A DNA stretch of 64,000 bases. Source: Sphingomonas sp. HMP6. Lineage in GTDB: Bacteria; Pseudomonadota; Alphaproteobacteria; Sphingomonadales; Sphingomonadaceae. How positions within the stretch are numbered: the first letter of the stretch is position 1; the number at the start of each line of letters is the position of its first letter. The DNA is taken from positions 2,869,501-2,933,500 of the forward strand of contig NZ_AP022672.1 of assembly GCF_013374095.1 (NCBI RefSeq), in the 5' to 3' direction. A program made the translations under genes and the position numbers. The notes under the pieces are model-generated. The model was not told where the DNA came from. It ran no database searches and worked only from the letters and a program-made list of their open reading frames with translations. Below are positions 26,912 to 36,633 of this stretch, piece by piece.

Positions 26912-28669
26912 TCAACCGGCGCGCTTCAGGACCCAGCTTACATTGGCGCCGCCAGCGGGGGATTCACCGGTTACGACGAGTTGCATCGTCGCGTGCGGGC
27001 GGCCGTCGGCATCGATCCACACGCTTTCCTCGATCGCCAGCGCGCCGCCGCGGCAGCGATATTGCCACAGGCCACCGCCGGGTAGCCGCAGCAATGCCGC
27101 CTGGCCATCGGCGGTGGGCGATACCTGCACGCCGAGCCCGAGGTGGAAGCGGATCGCGAACCCGGTCGCGACGAGCTTGCGCCGCTTCGTCGCAGGGAGC
27201 AGCATATCCTCGCCGCGCAACTCGCGACCGTCGCTCGAAAGTACCAATTGGCGGCGGTGCAGGAAGCCGAAGCGGCGCGCATAGCCGTCGTGGCTGGCGT
27301 CGATCCGGCTCGATCCGTCGCTTTCCTGCCGCGCGAGTTCGACTTCGCCGACCCCGCGTCCCAGCGTCCCATCGGCGTGAATCGCGGTCGAATTGCTGTC
27401 GCCGACGGTCAGCGTGGAATGCGCCGCCGTGGTCCGCAGGCCCTCGGCCAGCGCAGGCGGCAATTGCACGACGCCCACGCGCGCGCCGCCGCAATTAACG
27501 ACGATGCGGTTGGGGCCATCGGAAAATTCGAACGCGAGCGTCGAAGCGCAACCGCCCTCGACCAGGCGTACCACCGGCGGCGGCGCGGCATCCAGGATCG
27601 CTACGGCCGATCCGGCGGCGAGCCGCTGATACCCCCAGTCGCGCGCCTGGCGCAGCGGGCGGGTGCGCACGCCGCTGGCCTGGATGATCTGCTCGAGCCG
27701 TTCCACGCCGATCGGCGCGCCGCCCTGCCAGCTTCCCAAATCCCGGTCGCCAAGACACACGCCGAGCAGTGCCGGGACCAGCGTCTGGATCGCGCTGCCG
27801 ATGCTCGCCGGCGGCTCCAGCCGCCGTGCGGCATAAACCTCTCGCAATTGCGTCAGCAGCATCAGCAGATCGACTTGCGCCGCCGGCGCGCGCGCGACAT
27901 TGCCGCCATCCTCGAAGATCGAGACCCCGATCGCCTTGGCCAGCGCCGCTTCGACCGCGCCGCGCCGCGCATCGCCGCCGGGAATCAGCAAGCCCGCCGC
28001 CACCACGCCGCACAGGGCCGCGACGCGCGGCGCACCGGGGGCAACTTTGTCGGCACCGCGATCGATATGGCGCGCACCCCGGGCGAGCGTGTTGAGCACG
28101 CGGCTGCGATAGACGAGGTCGGTCGAGGACAGGATCAGCGGCGCGTGTGCCGTCCAGAACAGGATGCGCCGGCCCCACAGATCGGCGCGCCAGGCCGGTT
28201 CGCTCACCTTGTCGGCATGCGCGTCGAGCCAGCACCGCATCAGCGCTTCGGCCACCGGCGTCGCTTGCGCGCGCGTCGCCACCGTGGATAGGTCGCGCAA
28301 CCATGAAAAGCCGTGGAGATATTCCCCGAACGCCTTGGAAAAATCGGGCTTGGTCAAATCGAGCGTTTCGACCACGCGACTTTCCCCGCGAAAGCTAAGC
28401 GTGCCCGCCAGCAACGCATTCCCGCGCCGCACGTCGCCCAGGAACGGATCGTCAGGCACGGCGATGAGCTTCAACGGATGGCGCCCCTTCAGCCGAATGT
28501 CGTGGATCGGCGTGCGCCATGTCAGGCGATGAAAGCGTTCCGATAAACGCTCGGCAAGCGACAACCCCTTATCGCCGCCCGAACGGATCAGGCGTTTGCC
28601 TTCATCGATGCTGTCGCTGCCGCCCGCCTGGTCGGGCGTAAACGCTCCGGGGGGCGGCACATCGTTCAT
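26912..28669 (-). CDS. Heparinase II/III family protein
   Basis: 585 residues with the alginate-lyase-like N-terminal (α/α) toroid (LRDLSTVATRAQATPVAEALMRCWLDAH) and the C-terminal heparinase II/III beta-sandwich (VVNCGGARV, HSTLTVGDSNSTAIH, SHDGYARRFGFLHRRQLVLS). Members cleave uronic-acid polysaccharides such as heparin or alginate by lyase action; in sphingomonads without nearby PUL genes the substrate is open. No signal peptide is seen at the chosen start. The ATG directly follows the rpe stop codon, so the genes are co-transcribed. Confidence 0.88.
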   Translation of the reverse strand: MNDVPPPGAFTPDQAGGSDSIDEGKRLIRSGGDKGLSLAERLSERFHRLTWRTPIHDIRLKGRHPLKLIAVPDDPFLGDVRRGNALLAGTLSFRGESRVVETLDLTKPDFSKAFGEYLHGFSWLRDLSTVATRAQATPVAEALMRCWLDAHADKVSEPAWRADLWGRRILFWTAHAPLILSSTDLVYRSRVLNTLARGARHIDRGADKVAPGAPRVAALCGVVAAGLLIPGGDARRGAVEAALAKAIGVSIFEDGGNVARAPAAQVDLLMLLTQLREVYAARRLEPPASIGSAIQTLVPALLGVCLGDRDLGSWQGGAPIGVERLEQIIQASGVRTRPLRQARDWGYQRLAAGSAVAILDAAPPPVVRLVEGGCASTLAFEFSDGPNRIVVNCGGARVGVVQLPPALAEGLRTTAAHSTLTVGDSNSTAIHADGTLGRGVGEVELARQESDGSSRIDASHDGYARRFGFLHRRQLVLSSDGRELRGEDMLLPATKRRKLVATGFAIRFHLGLGVQVSPTADGQAALLRLPGGGLWQYRCRGGALAIEESVWIDADGRPHATMQLVVTGESPAGGANVSWVLKRAG

Positions 28670-29332
28670 TTAACCGCGCAGGCCCGCGATGTTGGCGGCA
28701 TAGGCGTCCGGCCCACCGCGGAAGGTGGCCGTGCCCGCAACCAGCGCGTCGGCCCCCGCCACAATCGCGCGCGGGGCGGTAACGCGGTCGATGCCGCCAT
28801 CGACCTCCAGATCGATCGCATAGCCGCCCTTGTCGATCATCTTGCGCACCGCTTCGATCTTGCGCAGCGAGCTTTCGATGAACGCCTGCCCGCCAAAACC
28901 GGGATTGACGCTCATGATCAGCACCAGATCGACCTCTTCGAGCAGATAATCGAGCGCCTTGGCCGGCGTCTGCGGCGTCAGCACCACGCCGGCGCGCTTG
29001 CCCAGACTGCGGATATGCTGAAGGCTGCGGTGCGTGTGCGGCCCTGCCTCGACATGCACGCTGATCGTATCCGCGCCGGCTTCGGCAAAGGCATCGAGAT
29101 ACAGATCGACTGGCGCGATCATCAAATGCACGTCGAGCGGCTTGGTCGTGTGCGGGCGGATCGCCTTTACCACCGCCGGGCCGATCGAGATATTGGGCAC
29201 GAAATGCCCGTCCATCACATCGACATGGATCCAGTCGGCCCCGGCGGCGTCGATGGCGCGAATCTCCTCGCCCAATTTGGCGAAATCGGCCGAGAGGATC
29301 GAAGGGGCGATGCGGACGGGAAGCTGCGACAT
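28670..29332 (-). CDS. rpe: Ribulose-phosphate 3-epimerase
   Basis: 220-residue TIM-barrel enzyme converting ribulose 5-phosphate to xylulose 5-phosphate in the pentose phosphate and Calvin pathways. Motifs: [16 protein letters not shown], the metal-binding [19 protein letters not shown], and [12 protein letters not shown] with the late DGGI (EVDGGIDRV). Start at 29332 ([16 protein letters not shown]) matches the family length; a longer frame upstream overlaps the rsmB-like gene end region. Confidence 0.95.
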   Translation of the reverse strand: MSQLPVRIAPSILSADFAKLGEEIRAIDAAGADWIHVDVMDGHFVPNISIGPAVVKAIRPHTTKPLDVHLMIAPVDLYLDAFAEAGADTISVHVEAGPHTHRSLQHIRSLGKRAGVVLTPQTPAKALDYLLEEVDLVLIMSVNPGFGGQAFIESSLRKIEAVRKMIDKGGYAIDLEVDGGIDRVTAPRAIVAGADALVAGTATFRGGPDAYAANIAGLRG

Positions 29333-29378
29333 AAGCGCATAGCCTCTAGCACGACACCGCGACCGGGCAAGCGGTGCG

Positions 29379-30653
29379 TTAGCCAGTCCGCCGCAGCCGC
29401 GCGATGAAGAAGCCGTCATTGCCGCCAGGATTGATCATGCCGGGCAGCGTGCGCAGCCATCCGCCGGGGTTTGGCGTCATGCCGGCGGGCAGTTCGTCCT
29501 GCATGATCGGAACGAGGCTGTAATCAGGGCGAGCGGCGAGGAATCTGGTGAGCTGCTCTTCCCCTTCGGCCGGTTCGAGCGAGCACGTCGCGAACACCAG
29601 CGTGCCGCCGGGCTTCACCCAATCGGCGGCGCGCGCGAGCAATTTCGCCTGCAGCGCGGCGAGTTCGGTGATCTGCGACGGGCGGACGCGGTGGAGCACG
29701 TCGGGGTGGCGGCGGAAGATGCCGGTCGCACTGCACGGCGCATCGAGCAGCACCGCATCGGCCGGGGCGGGCGGCGACCAGAGCAACAGATCGGCGACGA
29801 TCACCTCGGCTGAAAGCTGCGTCCGCTCCAGATTCTCATGCAGGCGCGCCAGCCGATTTTCCGACGAATCGACTGCGGTCACGCTCCAACCGGCGCTGGC
29901 GAGCTGCATCGTCTTGCCGCCCGGTGCGGCGCACAGGTCGAGCACGGTGCCGGGGCCCGGCCCGAGCAAGCGCGCCGGGAGCGACGCGGCAATGTCCTGC
30001 ACCCACCAGCTTCCCTCTTCGAAGCCAGGCAATTCGGGCACGTGCGCCGAATCGAGCCGGACATGGCCGGGGAGCAACGAGACACCACCGAGCGCCTCGG
30101 CCATCGCCGCCGTGGTGGCGGGATCAGCGAGCGTCAGGTCGAGCGGCGGGGGTGCCGCCATCGCGCGTTCGGCGGCCTCGATCCCATCGTCGCCCCACGC
30201 GGCGTGCCAGCGGATCGCCACCGGATCGGGCAGGGTCGGTTGTTCGGGTAGCTGATCGCCCCCGCGCGAGATCGTGCCGAACACGCCGTGGACCAGCTTG
30301 CGCGGGCCACCATCGACCAGCGGCAGCACCGTCGAAATCGCGGCATGGGCCGGGGTGCCAAGCGACAGCGCCTGAACGAGCGCGATGCGCAGCGCAAAGC
30401 GCGCCTTGGCGTCATCGGGCAGCCGCGTCTTGGTCGCCGAATCGATCAGCGCGTCGAGATCGGGCAAGCGCCGCAGCACTTCGGCGGCAATGGCATGGGC
30501 CAGCGCGCGGTCGTCGCTACGCTCGATCCCCGCCGTCGCGCGCCCGATCGCGGCCTCCAGCGGCAGGCCCTGGCGCAATACCGCATCGAGCAGGCGCAGT
30601 GCGGCGCGGCGTGCGGGGACGCCGGGTGGGTCGATCGGTTCGGGCCGGGGCAT
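29379..30653 (-). CDS. RsmB/NOP-family 23S/16S rRNA (cytosine-5) methyltransferase
   Basis: About 424 residues. The N-terminal NusB-like RNA-binding domain ([24 protein letters not shown]…) precedes the SAM-dependent methyltransferase domain with [24 protein letters not shown], and the two catalytic cysteines in [16 protein letters not shown] and [15 protein letters not shown]. It modifies rRNA, by analogy 16S C967. The start at 30653 ([19 protein letters not shown]) is chosen over the longer frame. It heads the rpe–heparinase–purH run. Confidence 0.92.
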   Translation of the reverse strand: MPRPEPIDPPGVPARRAALRLLDAVLRQGLPLEAAIGRATAGIERSDDRALAHAIAAEVLRRLPDLDALIDSATKTRLPDDAKARFALRIALVQALSLGTPAHAAISTVLPLVDGGPRKLVHGVFGTISRGGDQLPEQPTLPDPVAIRWHAAWGDDGIEAAERAMAAPPPLDLTLADPATTAAMAEALGGVSLLPGHVRLDSAHVPELPGFEEGSWWVQDIAASLPARLLGPGPGTVLDLCAAPGGKTMQLASAGWSVTAVDSSENRLARLHENLERTQLSAEVIVADLLLWSPPAPADAVLLDAPCSATGIFRRHPDVLHRVRPSQITELAALQAKLLARAADWVKPGGTLVFATCSLEPAEGEEQLTRFLAARPDYSLVPIMQDELPAGMTPNPGGWLRTLPGMINPGGNDGFFIARLRRTG

Positions 30654-30753
30654 ATAACGGCGGGGCGGGGGGAGGGTCAAAAGCTTGAACTCTTCTTGGG
30701 CAGGGCCGATGTGGCATGGGCGCACTATACCGTGCCGTCTTCAGGAAACCCTC

Positions 30754-30927
30754 ATGGCCGCTCGCCCGCCACATGTGAAGCCACCCGCCTATCTCAGCGC
30801 CAATCCTCCGGTGCCGAAACCCGATCCGGTGCCGGTGAAAACGCAAAGCGCGAAGGGCGATCCCGACGGGCTCGATCCGACGCGTTATGGCGATTGGGAA
30901 CTCAAGGGCATCGCGATCGATTTTTGA
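30754..30927 (+). CDS. DUF1674 protein (SDHAF4-like succinate dehydrogenase assembly factor)
   Basis: 57 residues, starting at ATG 30754 (MAARPPHVKPPAYLSA). The C-terminal block DPTRYGDWELKGIAIDF is the invariant DUF1674/Sdh8 signature. Mitochondrial SDHAF4 binds flavinated SdhA during complex II assembly, and the bacterial proteins are inferred to act alike. It is divergent from the rsmB-like gene, with about 100 bp between starts. Confidence 0.85.
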   Translation: MAARPPHVKPPAYLSANPPVPKPDPVPVKTQSAKGDPDGLDPTRYGDWELKGIAIDF

Positions 30928-30961
30928 GGGCTGGTTGTTTCGCGCGCGGTCGCCCCTCACC

Positions 30962-31051
30962 CCGTTCGTGCTGAGCTTGTCGAAGCACCGCTCTCCCCTT
31001 GCGCGGTGGTTCGAGTGGAGAGCAGCCCTTCGACAAGCTCAGGGCGAACGG
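30962..31051. repeat. Palindromic repeat, CCGTTCG…CGAACGG family (copy 4)
   Basis: Left arm CCGTTCGTGCTGAGCTTGTC (from 30962) and right arm GACAAGCTCAGGGCGAACGG (to 31051) are near-complementary. It lies between the convergent DUF1674 and gpsA genes. Confidence 0.8.
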
Positions 31052-31066
31052 GGGGGGTAGAGCGCC

Positions 31067-32038
31067 TCACTCCCGCGTCAGCGGTCGCGCCAGCAACGCT
31101 TCGATCACACCCCGCACTTCGCACCCCTCAAGGAGATCGCATACCGCCTCCACCACCGGCATCGCGACGCCCGCCGCCATTGCCGCCTCGCGCAGCACCG
31201 GCGCCGTGAAGGCGCCCTCCGCAACCGTCAGCCGGTCGGCAAGTAGGTCGGCCGCGAGCTTGCCCTGGCCAAGCCCCATCCCGAGCGAGAAGTTGCGCGA
31301 ACTGGTCGAGGAGCACGTCAGCACCAGATCGCCAAGCCCCGACAGCCCGCTCAACGTCTCCGCCCGCGCGCCGCGCGCGAGGCCGAACCGCACCATCTCC
31401 GCAAAGCCGCGCGCGATCAGCGCGGCGCGGGCGTTCTGGCCGAGCCCAGCCCCCTCGACCACGCCGCACGCGATCGCGAGCACATTCTTCACCGCCCCGC
31501 CAATCTCCGCGCCGATCACGTCGGTGGAGGCATAGGGCCGGAAGCTTGGCTGCGCGATTGCCTGCGCAATGTCGGTGGCGAGAGCGAGATCCTCCGCCGC
31601 TAGCGTCACGGCTGTCGGCAGGCCGTGCGCGACCTCATGTGCGAAGGTCGGGCCGGACAGGACGGCAACCGGCGACCCATCGACCTCTTCCCGCGCCACT
31701 TGGTGCAAGAGCTTGAGGCTACCTGCTTCGATGCCCTTGGCGCAAAGGATGAGCGGCTGCGCATTGCACGGAACATCAGCTAGGATCGCGCGCATATGCT
31801 GCGCTGGCGTTACGACGAACACGACGTCGACATCGCCGATATCCCAAATCTGCCCGACCGCGACGAGCGCGGGCGACAAGGCAACGCCGGGCAGGAATAC
31901 GGGGTTTCGGTGTTCCGCGTTGATCGCGGCGACGACCTCGGGTTCGCGCGCCCAGAGAACGACCCGGTGACCGCCGGTTGCGAATACCTGCGCCAGCGCC
32001 GTACCCCAGGCCCCGCCGCCGATGACGCCGATCCTCAT
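31067..32038 (-). CDS. gpsA: NAD(P)-dependent glycerol-3-phosphate dehydrogenase
   Basis: 323 residues; makes sn-glycerol 3-phosphate for phospholipid synthesis. Rossmann motif [15 protein letters not shown] at residues 5–19, then [12 protein letters not shown], the catalytic-lysine region ([27 protein letters not shown]) and [13 protein letters not shown]. Its ATG overlaps the stop of tsaD (ATGA), so both are in one operon. Confidence 0.95.
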   Translation of the reverse strand: MRIGVIGGGAWGTALAQVFATGGHRVVLWAREPEVVAAINAEHRNPVFLPGVALSPALVAVGQIWDIGDVDVVFVVTPAQHMRAILADVPCNAQPLILCAKGIEAGSLKLLHQVAREEVDGSPVAVLSGPTFAHEVAHGLPTAVTLAAEDLALATDIAQAIAQPSFRPYASTDVIGAEIGGAVKNVLAIACGVVEGAGLGQNARAALIARGFAEMVRFGLARGARAETLSGLSGLGDLVLTCSSTSSRNFSLGMGLGQGKLAADLLADRLTVAEGAFTAPVLREAAMAAGVAMPVVEAVCDLLEGCEVRGVIEALLARPLTRE

Positions 32039-33066
32039 GCTTTCACTCCTGCGCCGCGCACCGCTTCCGCACCCGGATCGAGCGGCCAGCGCGGGCGCGC
32101 CGCCACGTCGAGCGGATCGGTCAGGCCGGCGGCAAAGCGTTCCGCGCCCGCCCAGCCGATCATCGCGGCATTGTCGGTACACAACCATAACGGCGGCGCG
32201 ACGAAGCGCAGGCTGTGCGCGGTGGCGAGATCGGCAAGGGCGGTGCGGACGGCAGTATTGGCGGCGACGCCCCCCGCCACGACCAAAGCCGTGACCGCGC
32301 CCGCCTGTCCCAGCGCCCGCACGGTCCGGTCAATCAAGCAATCGACCACCGCAGCCTGGAACGAAGCGGCGATATCCTCGACACCCCACGTCTTGGCGTC
32401 ATGCGCGCGCACGACAGCGCTTTTGAGCCCTGCGAAAGAAAAGTGCGGCTCGGGCGAACCCTTCAACGGACGCGGCAAGGGCACGATCGACTGCCCAAGT
32501 GCCGCCGCCGCCTCGACCGCCGGGCCGCCGGGAAAGCCGAGGCCCAGCACCTTGGCGGTCTTGTCGAACGCCTCGCCTGCGGCATCGTCGATCGTCGTCG
32601 CGAGGCGGCGATAGCGCGCGACGCCCTCGACCAGCAGCAACTGGCAATGCCCGCCCGAAACGAGCAGCAGCAGATAGGGAAATTCCAGATCTGGGTCGGA
32701 CAAACGCGGGCTGAGCGCATGCCCCTCGAGGTGGTTGACCGCAATCAGCGGCTTGCTCGCCGCGTGCGCCAGCGCCTTGCCGGTGACGAGCCCGACCATC
32801 ACGCCACCGATCAGCCCCGGCCCCGCCGTCGCCGCGACCGCATCGACATCGGCCAGCGTAACGCCCGCATCGGCGAGCGCCGCCGCGACCAACGGGCTCA
32901 ACATCTCGACATGCGCGCGCGCCGCGATTTCGGGCACCACGCCGCCGTACGGGCGATGCGCCGCCTCCTGCCCCGCAAGACGGTGCGACAGGATGCGACG
33001 ATCCGAGGTAACGAGGGCGGCGGCGGTTTCGTCGCAGCTCGATTCAAGGCCGAGAATGAGTGCCAT
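32035..33066 (-). CDS. tsaD: tRNA N6-adenosine threonylcarbamoyltransferase TsaD
   Basis: 343 residues; with TsaB/E it installs t6A at position 37 of ANN-decoding tRNAs. ASKHA-fold start [15 protein letters not shown], metal-binding histidines in [14 protein letters not shown] (HxEGH), and the phosphate-binding [15 protein letters not shown]. Length is normal. It is followed by gpsA with a 4-bp overlap and is divergent from hemC. Confidence 0.95.
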   Translation of the reverse strand: MALILGLESSCDETAAALVTSDRRILSHRLAGQEAAHRPYGGVVPEIAARAHVEMLSPLVAAALADAGVTLADVDAVAATAGPGLIGGVMVGLVTGKALAHAASKPLIAVNHLEGHALSPRLSDPDLEFPYLLLLVSGGHCQLLLVEGVARYRRLATTIDDAAGEAFDKTAKVLGLGFPGGPAVEAAAALGQSIVPLPRPLKGSPEPHFSFAGLKSAVVRAHDAKTWGVEDIAASFQAAVVDCLIDRTVRALGQAGAVTALVVAGGVAANTAVRTALADLATAHSLRFVAPPLWLCTDNAAMIGWAGAERFAAGLTDPLDVAARPRWPLDPGAEAVRGAGVKA

Positions 33067-33145
33067 CGCTATCCCTTAGCCGCTCGGACACGGCTTGTCG
33101 AAATCGGACGCGTTCGCCAAGGTGGCCGCAAAAGGGAGGGATCGC

Positions 33146-34066
33146 TTGACGCAACCACAGTTGAAGCTCGGCACGCGCGGATCGCCGCTCGCGCTCGTCC
33201 AGGCTAATATGGTGCGCGATGCGCTGTGCACCGCGCACGGTTGGGACATCGGCGCGATCGAGATCGTGCCGATCAAGACCACGGGCGACCGTGTGCAGGA
33301 CGTCGCGCTCGCCGAAATCGGCGGCAAGGCACTGTGGACAAAGGAACTCGATCGCGCTTTGCTGTCAGGCGAAGTCGATTTCGCGGTGCATTCGATGAAG
33401 GATGTCGAGACCGCGCGCCCGGTCGAGATCGCGATCGCCGCGATGCTGCCGCGTGCCGATGTACGCGATCGGCTGATCGGCGCGCCGAGCATCGCCAGCC
33501 TGCGCCAAGGCGCCGTGATCGGCACCAGCTCACCACGCCGCGTCGCGCAGTTGAAGCGGATGCGCCCCGATTTCGAGACGGTGCTGTTCCGCGGCAATGT
33601 CGATACGCGCCTCGCCAAGGTGGCGGCGGGCGAGGTCGACGCATCGATGCTGGCGGCAGCGGGGCTCGATCGGCTCGGACGCCCCGATGTCGGCGTCGGG
33701 ATCGAGACCGACGTCATGCTGCCCGCGCCGGCCCAGGGTGCGGTCGGGATCGAAGCGCGCGCGGGCGACGCGACGATCCTTGGCTGGCTCGCCGCGATTG
33801 ATCATGAGGCGACGCATCTGTGCGTGCTGGTCGAGCGCGCCTTGCTCGCGGCGCTGGTGGCGGATTGCCACTCGCCGGTTGCAGCACTTGCGGTGATCGA
33901 CGATGGCACCGTCTTCATTCGCGCCGAGCTGTTCGCCGAGGATGGCAGCGCGCATGTGACGGGCGAGATGCGCGGCGCGGTCGATGATGGAACGCTTTCC
34001 GAACGGCTCGCCGCCGATCTGCTCGCGCGCGCACCCGAAAGCGTACGGCGGCTGTTCTCGGCGTGA
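33146..34066 (+). CDS. hemC: Hydroxymethylbilane synthase (porphobilinogen deaminase)
   Basis: 306 residues; condenses four porphobilinogens in tetrapyrrole synthesis. KLGTRGSPLALVQANMV at the N-terminus, the SSPRRVAQLKRMRPD and FRGNVDTRLAKV substrate-binding arginines, and the dipyrromethane-cofactor cysteine in VADCHSPVA. I chose TTG 33146, which has an excellent AAAGGGAGGG site 6 nt upstream; a TTG at 33095 would add 17 atypical residues. The stop overlaps the GTG of hemD. Confidence 0.93.
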   Translation: MTQPQLKLGTRGSPLALVQANMVRDALCTAHGWDIGAIEIVPIKTTGDRVQDVALAEIGGKALWTKELDRALLSGEVDFAVHSMKDVETARPVEIAIAAMLPRADVRDRLIGAPSIASLRQGAVIGTSSPRRVAQLKRMRPDFETVLFRGNVDTRLAKVAAGEVDASMLAAAGLDRLGRPDVGVGIETDVMLPAPAQGAVGIEARAGDATILGWLAAIDHEATHLCVLVERALLAALVADCHSPVAALAVIDDGTVFIRAELFAEDGSAHVTGEMRGAVDDGTLSERLAADLLARAPESVRRLFSA

Positions 34067-34749
34067 TCCGGCGGCTGGCGGTGCTGCGGCCCGAACCGGG
34101 CAATGCCGCCACCGTCGCCCGCGCCGGGGCGGCGGGCTTTGCAACCGTGTCGCTGCCATTGTTTGCTGTCCAGCCGCTGGCATGGAGCGCGCCCAGCGCC
34201 GCCGATTTCGACGCGCTGATCCTGACCAGCGCCAACGCCTTACGCTTCGGCGGGGCGGGGCTCTCCGCGCTCACTGCCCTCCCGGTGCTCGCGGTCGGCC
34301 CGCATACGGCAGCAGCAGCGCGCGCGGCGGGGTTCGACGTCATGGCGACCGGTGGCGGTGATGGTGCAGAAGTCGCGGCGCTGGCGATGGCGCACGGTGT
34401 GTCGCGCGCGCTGCATTTGACGGGCCGCGACCGCACGCTTTCGGCGGGCGGGCCGATCGCGCAGGGTATTGCGGTCTATGAAAGCGCGGCCGTCCCGGTC
34501 GATTCGGCACGATTGCGGATAACAATCGGGTCGGTCGCCCTGCTCCACTCTGCGCGCGCGGCGCGGCGGCTGGCGGAACTGCTGGATGCCGCGGGGATCG
34601 ACCGCGCGCACGTGGCGATTGCCGCGTTCAGCGCGGCAATCGCCGCTGCGGCCGGGGAAGGGTGGGCCGACATCGACAGTGCCGCCACCCCCGACGATGC
34701 CGCACTGTTTGCCGCCGCCACGCGCGTCGAACCTGCGCGGGGGCGTTGA
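34063..34749 (+). CDS. hemD: Uroporphyrinogen-III synthase
   Basis: 228 residues, a divergent family typical of HemD. It starts at GTG 34063 overlapping the hemC stop. The segments RRLAVLRPEPGNAATVARAGAAGF, FDALILTSANALRFGG, and VGPHTAAAARAAGFDVMATGGGDG match HemD architecture. It cyclises hydroxymethylbilane with ring D inversion. Identity rests on both sequence and position after hemC. Confidence 0.9.
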   Translation: MIRRLAVLRPEPGNAATVARAGAAGFATVSLPLFAVQPLAWSAPSAADFDALILTSANALRFGGAGLSALTALPVLAVGPHTAAAARAAGFDVMATGGGDGAEVAALAMAHGVSRALHLTGRDRTLSAGGPIAQGIAVYESAAVPVDSARLRITIGSVALLHSARAARRLAELLDAAGIDRAHVAIAAFSAAIAAAAGEGWADIDSAATPDDAALFAAATRVEPARGR

Positions 34750-34779
34750 CCGCCTGCGTAACGGCCCCGATAAGGCAGC

Positions 34780-35763
34780 ATGGACGATGCAATCCCTCCG
34801 GTGTCCGAACCTGCCCCGGTGCTGCCCCCGCCGCCGCCCCCGCTGTCGCCGCCCGCCCCGCCGCTGCCGCCCCGCGTGCTGCCGAGCTTTACCCCGGCAC
34901 CGCCACCTCCTGCGAGCGGGATGGGGTGGCGGATGGGCGTCGCGCTCGGGCTGATCGCGTTTTTGATCGGGGTCGGCGTGGCCGCGTTCGTGCTCAACAA
35001 ATTCGCCCGTACTGCTGAGACTAAGCCCGTCGCGACCGTGACGGTGCCAGTCGGTGCCAATGGGCAGGCACCGGTAGTGATCGTGCCGAGCAAGGCCGGC
35101 GCGCCGGTCCCGGCGATCGATCTGGCGGCGCTGTCGACGCGCGAAGCCGAACTGGCTGCCAAGCTCGGCGATCTGGAAACGCGTGCCGGCATGATCGACC
35201 GCGAGTCGCAGCGTGCGTCGGCTTATGCCACGCGCAGCGAGGGGATGATGGTCGCGTTCGCCGCACGGCGGGCGCTCGATCGTGGGCTCAATCTCGGCTT
35301 TCTGGAGGATCAGTTGCGCAGTCGCTTCGGCGGCACGCAGCCCGCCGCGGTTGCCACCGTGCTGCAAGCGGCGCGCGCGCCGGTGACGCTGGAGGATTTG
35401 CGCGCCGGGCTCGACGGGATTGCGCCGGAATTGATGACCGGTGCCGCGACGATCGGCTGGTGGCAAAGCTTCCGGTTCGAAATCGGCAATCTTGTGGTTT
35501 TGCGCCGCGCGGGCACGCCCTCGCCTTTGCCAGTCGATCGCGTGGCGCGCGCCCGCCGGTTGATCGACGCGGGACAAGTCGAGGCGGCGCTGGCGGAAGT
35601 GTCGCGCACCCCGGGTGCCGGGCAAGCGGAAAGCTGGAGCAGTGCTGCACGGCGCTACATCGGCGCGCGCCGTGCGCTCGACACGATCGAGAGTGCCGCC
35701 ATCCTGGCCCCGGGCGTCGATGCGGTTCCGGTTGCGGCACCGGTCCCATCCGTTACGCCCTAA
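34780..35763 (+). CDS. Mic60/mitofilin-like inner-membrane protein (COG4223)
   Basis: 327 residues. A proline-rich N-terminus (about 45 residues) precedes one transmembrane helix at about 50–72 (WRMGVALGLIAFLIGVGVAAFVL). Then comes a short helical/coiled segment with TREAELAAKLGDLETRAGMID, and a C-terminal helical domain (RRLIDAGQVEAALAEVSRTPGAGQAESWSSAARRYIGARRALDTIE) that resembles the mitofilin signature. In alphaproteobacteria Mic60 is encoded next to hemC/hemD/hemY, so position supports the call. The coiled coil is shorter than in known bacterial Mic60. It probably shapes inner membranes or tethers them to the outer membrane (by analogy). Confidence 0.7.
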   Translation: MDDAIPPVSEPAPVLPPPPPPLSPPAPPLPPRVLPSFTPAPPPPASGMGWRMGVALGLIAFLIGVGVAAFVLNKFARTAETKPVATVTVPVGANGQAPVVIVPSKAGAPVPAIDLAALSTREAELAAKLGDLETRAGMIDRESQRASAYATRSEGMMVAFAARRALDRGLNLGFLEDQLRSRFGGTQPAAVATVLQAARAPVTLEDLRAGLDGIAPELMTGAATIGWWQSFRFEIGNLVVLRRAGTPSPLPVDRVARARRLIDAGQVEAALAEVSRTPGAGQAESWSSAARRYIGARRALDTIESAAILAPGVDAVPVAAPVPSVTP

Positions 35764-36557
35764 GCGCGGATGCGCTCGATCAGTGCCATCGCGCCGGCGG
35801 GCGCCCGCACCTTTGCACCGTTGATGAAAAACACAAAGGCTTCGCGCGGGCTGACCGATCCCGGGTCTGCGACATAGGGCAGGCCCTCGGGCGCCCCGCC
35901 ACTTGCCCAGGTCCGTGCGGCCCCGGCCCAGCGATCCAGCGCAGCAGGGGTATAGCCCGCCGGTTCGTCCTCGGCCGCCGCCTCGAGCCGCGCATAGACG
36001 AAGTCGCCGCTGATATCGGCAATCGCGGGATAGTCGGCTGAATCGGCATAGACGATCGCCACCCCGGCGGCGCGCGCCATTGCGACGAATTCCGGCACGC
36101 AAAAGGTCTCATGCCGCACCTGCACCGCGTGGCGCAGCGCGACGCCGTCCTGCTTTGCGGGTAACAGCTTCAGGAATGCCCCGAAATCGTCCGGATCAAA
36201 CTTCTTGGTCGCCATGAACTGCCACAGGATCGGCCCAAGCCGGTCGCCGAGTTCGACGATGCCTTGCCCGGTGAAGCGCGCGATCGATTCGCCGGCTTCG
36301 GCCAGCACCTTGCGATTGGTGCAATATCGTGATGCCTTCAGCGTGAAGACGAAGCCGTCGGGCACCGCTTTCGCCCAGGCGGCGAAGGTCGCGGGCTTTT
36401 GCGAGGAATAATAGGTGCCGTTGACCTCGATCGCGGTCAGCTTACCCGCGGCATATTCTAGCTCGCGCTTGATCGGCCACTTTTCGGGAAAGAAAACGCC
36501 GCGCCATGGCTCGTACGTCCACCCGCCAATACCGATTCGGATGTCCCCTCTTGTCAT
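35760..36557 (-). CDS. DUF72 domain-containing protein
   Basis: 265 residues, TIM-barrel-like DUF72. It shows the family start IRIGIGGWTYEPWRGVFFPEKWP, the ELEYAAGKLTAIEVNGTYYSSQKP segment, and VRHETFCVPEF and FVYARLE. Function is unknown in bacteria. The stop codon overlaps that of the Mic60-like gene on the other strand. The start at 36557 lies 77 bp from the divergent sigma-factor gene. Confidence 0.88.
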   Translation of the reverse strand: MTRGDIRIGIGGWTYEPWRGVFFPEKWPIKRELEYAAGKLTAIEVNGTYYSSQKPATFAAWAKAVPDGFVFTLKASRYCTNRKVLAEAGESIARFTGQGIVELGDRLGPILWQFMATKKFDPDDFGAFLKLLPAKQDGVALRHAVQVRHETFCVPEFVAMARAAGVAIVYADSADYPAIADISGDFVYARLEAAAEDEPAGYTPAALDRWAGAARTWASGGAPEGLPYVADPGSVSPREAFVFFINGAKVRAPAGAMALIERIRA

Positions 36558-36595
36558 GTGCGCAAGGCTAACCGAGAAGTCGATCCGACGGAACC

Positions 36596-36621
36596 GTAAC
36601 CGAAACCGGGGCTCACGCGAA
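36596..36621 (+). promoter_or_regulatory. Putative ECF SigF-type autoregulated promoter
   Basis: GTAACC (36596–36601), 16 bp, then CGAA (36618–36621). This equals, as I recall it, the –35/–10 pattern described for Caulobacter SigF-dependent promoters. It stands 12 bp upstream of the sigma-factor ATG at 36634, so the leader would be very short. Confidence 0.6.
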
Positions 36622-36633
36622 TGACGATCCGGA

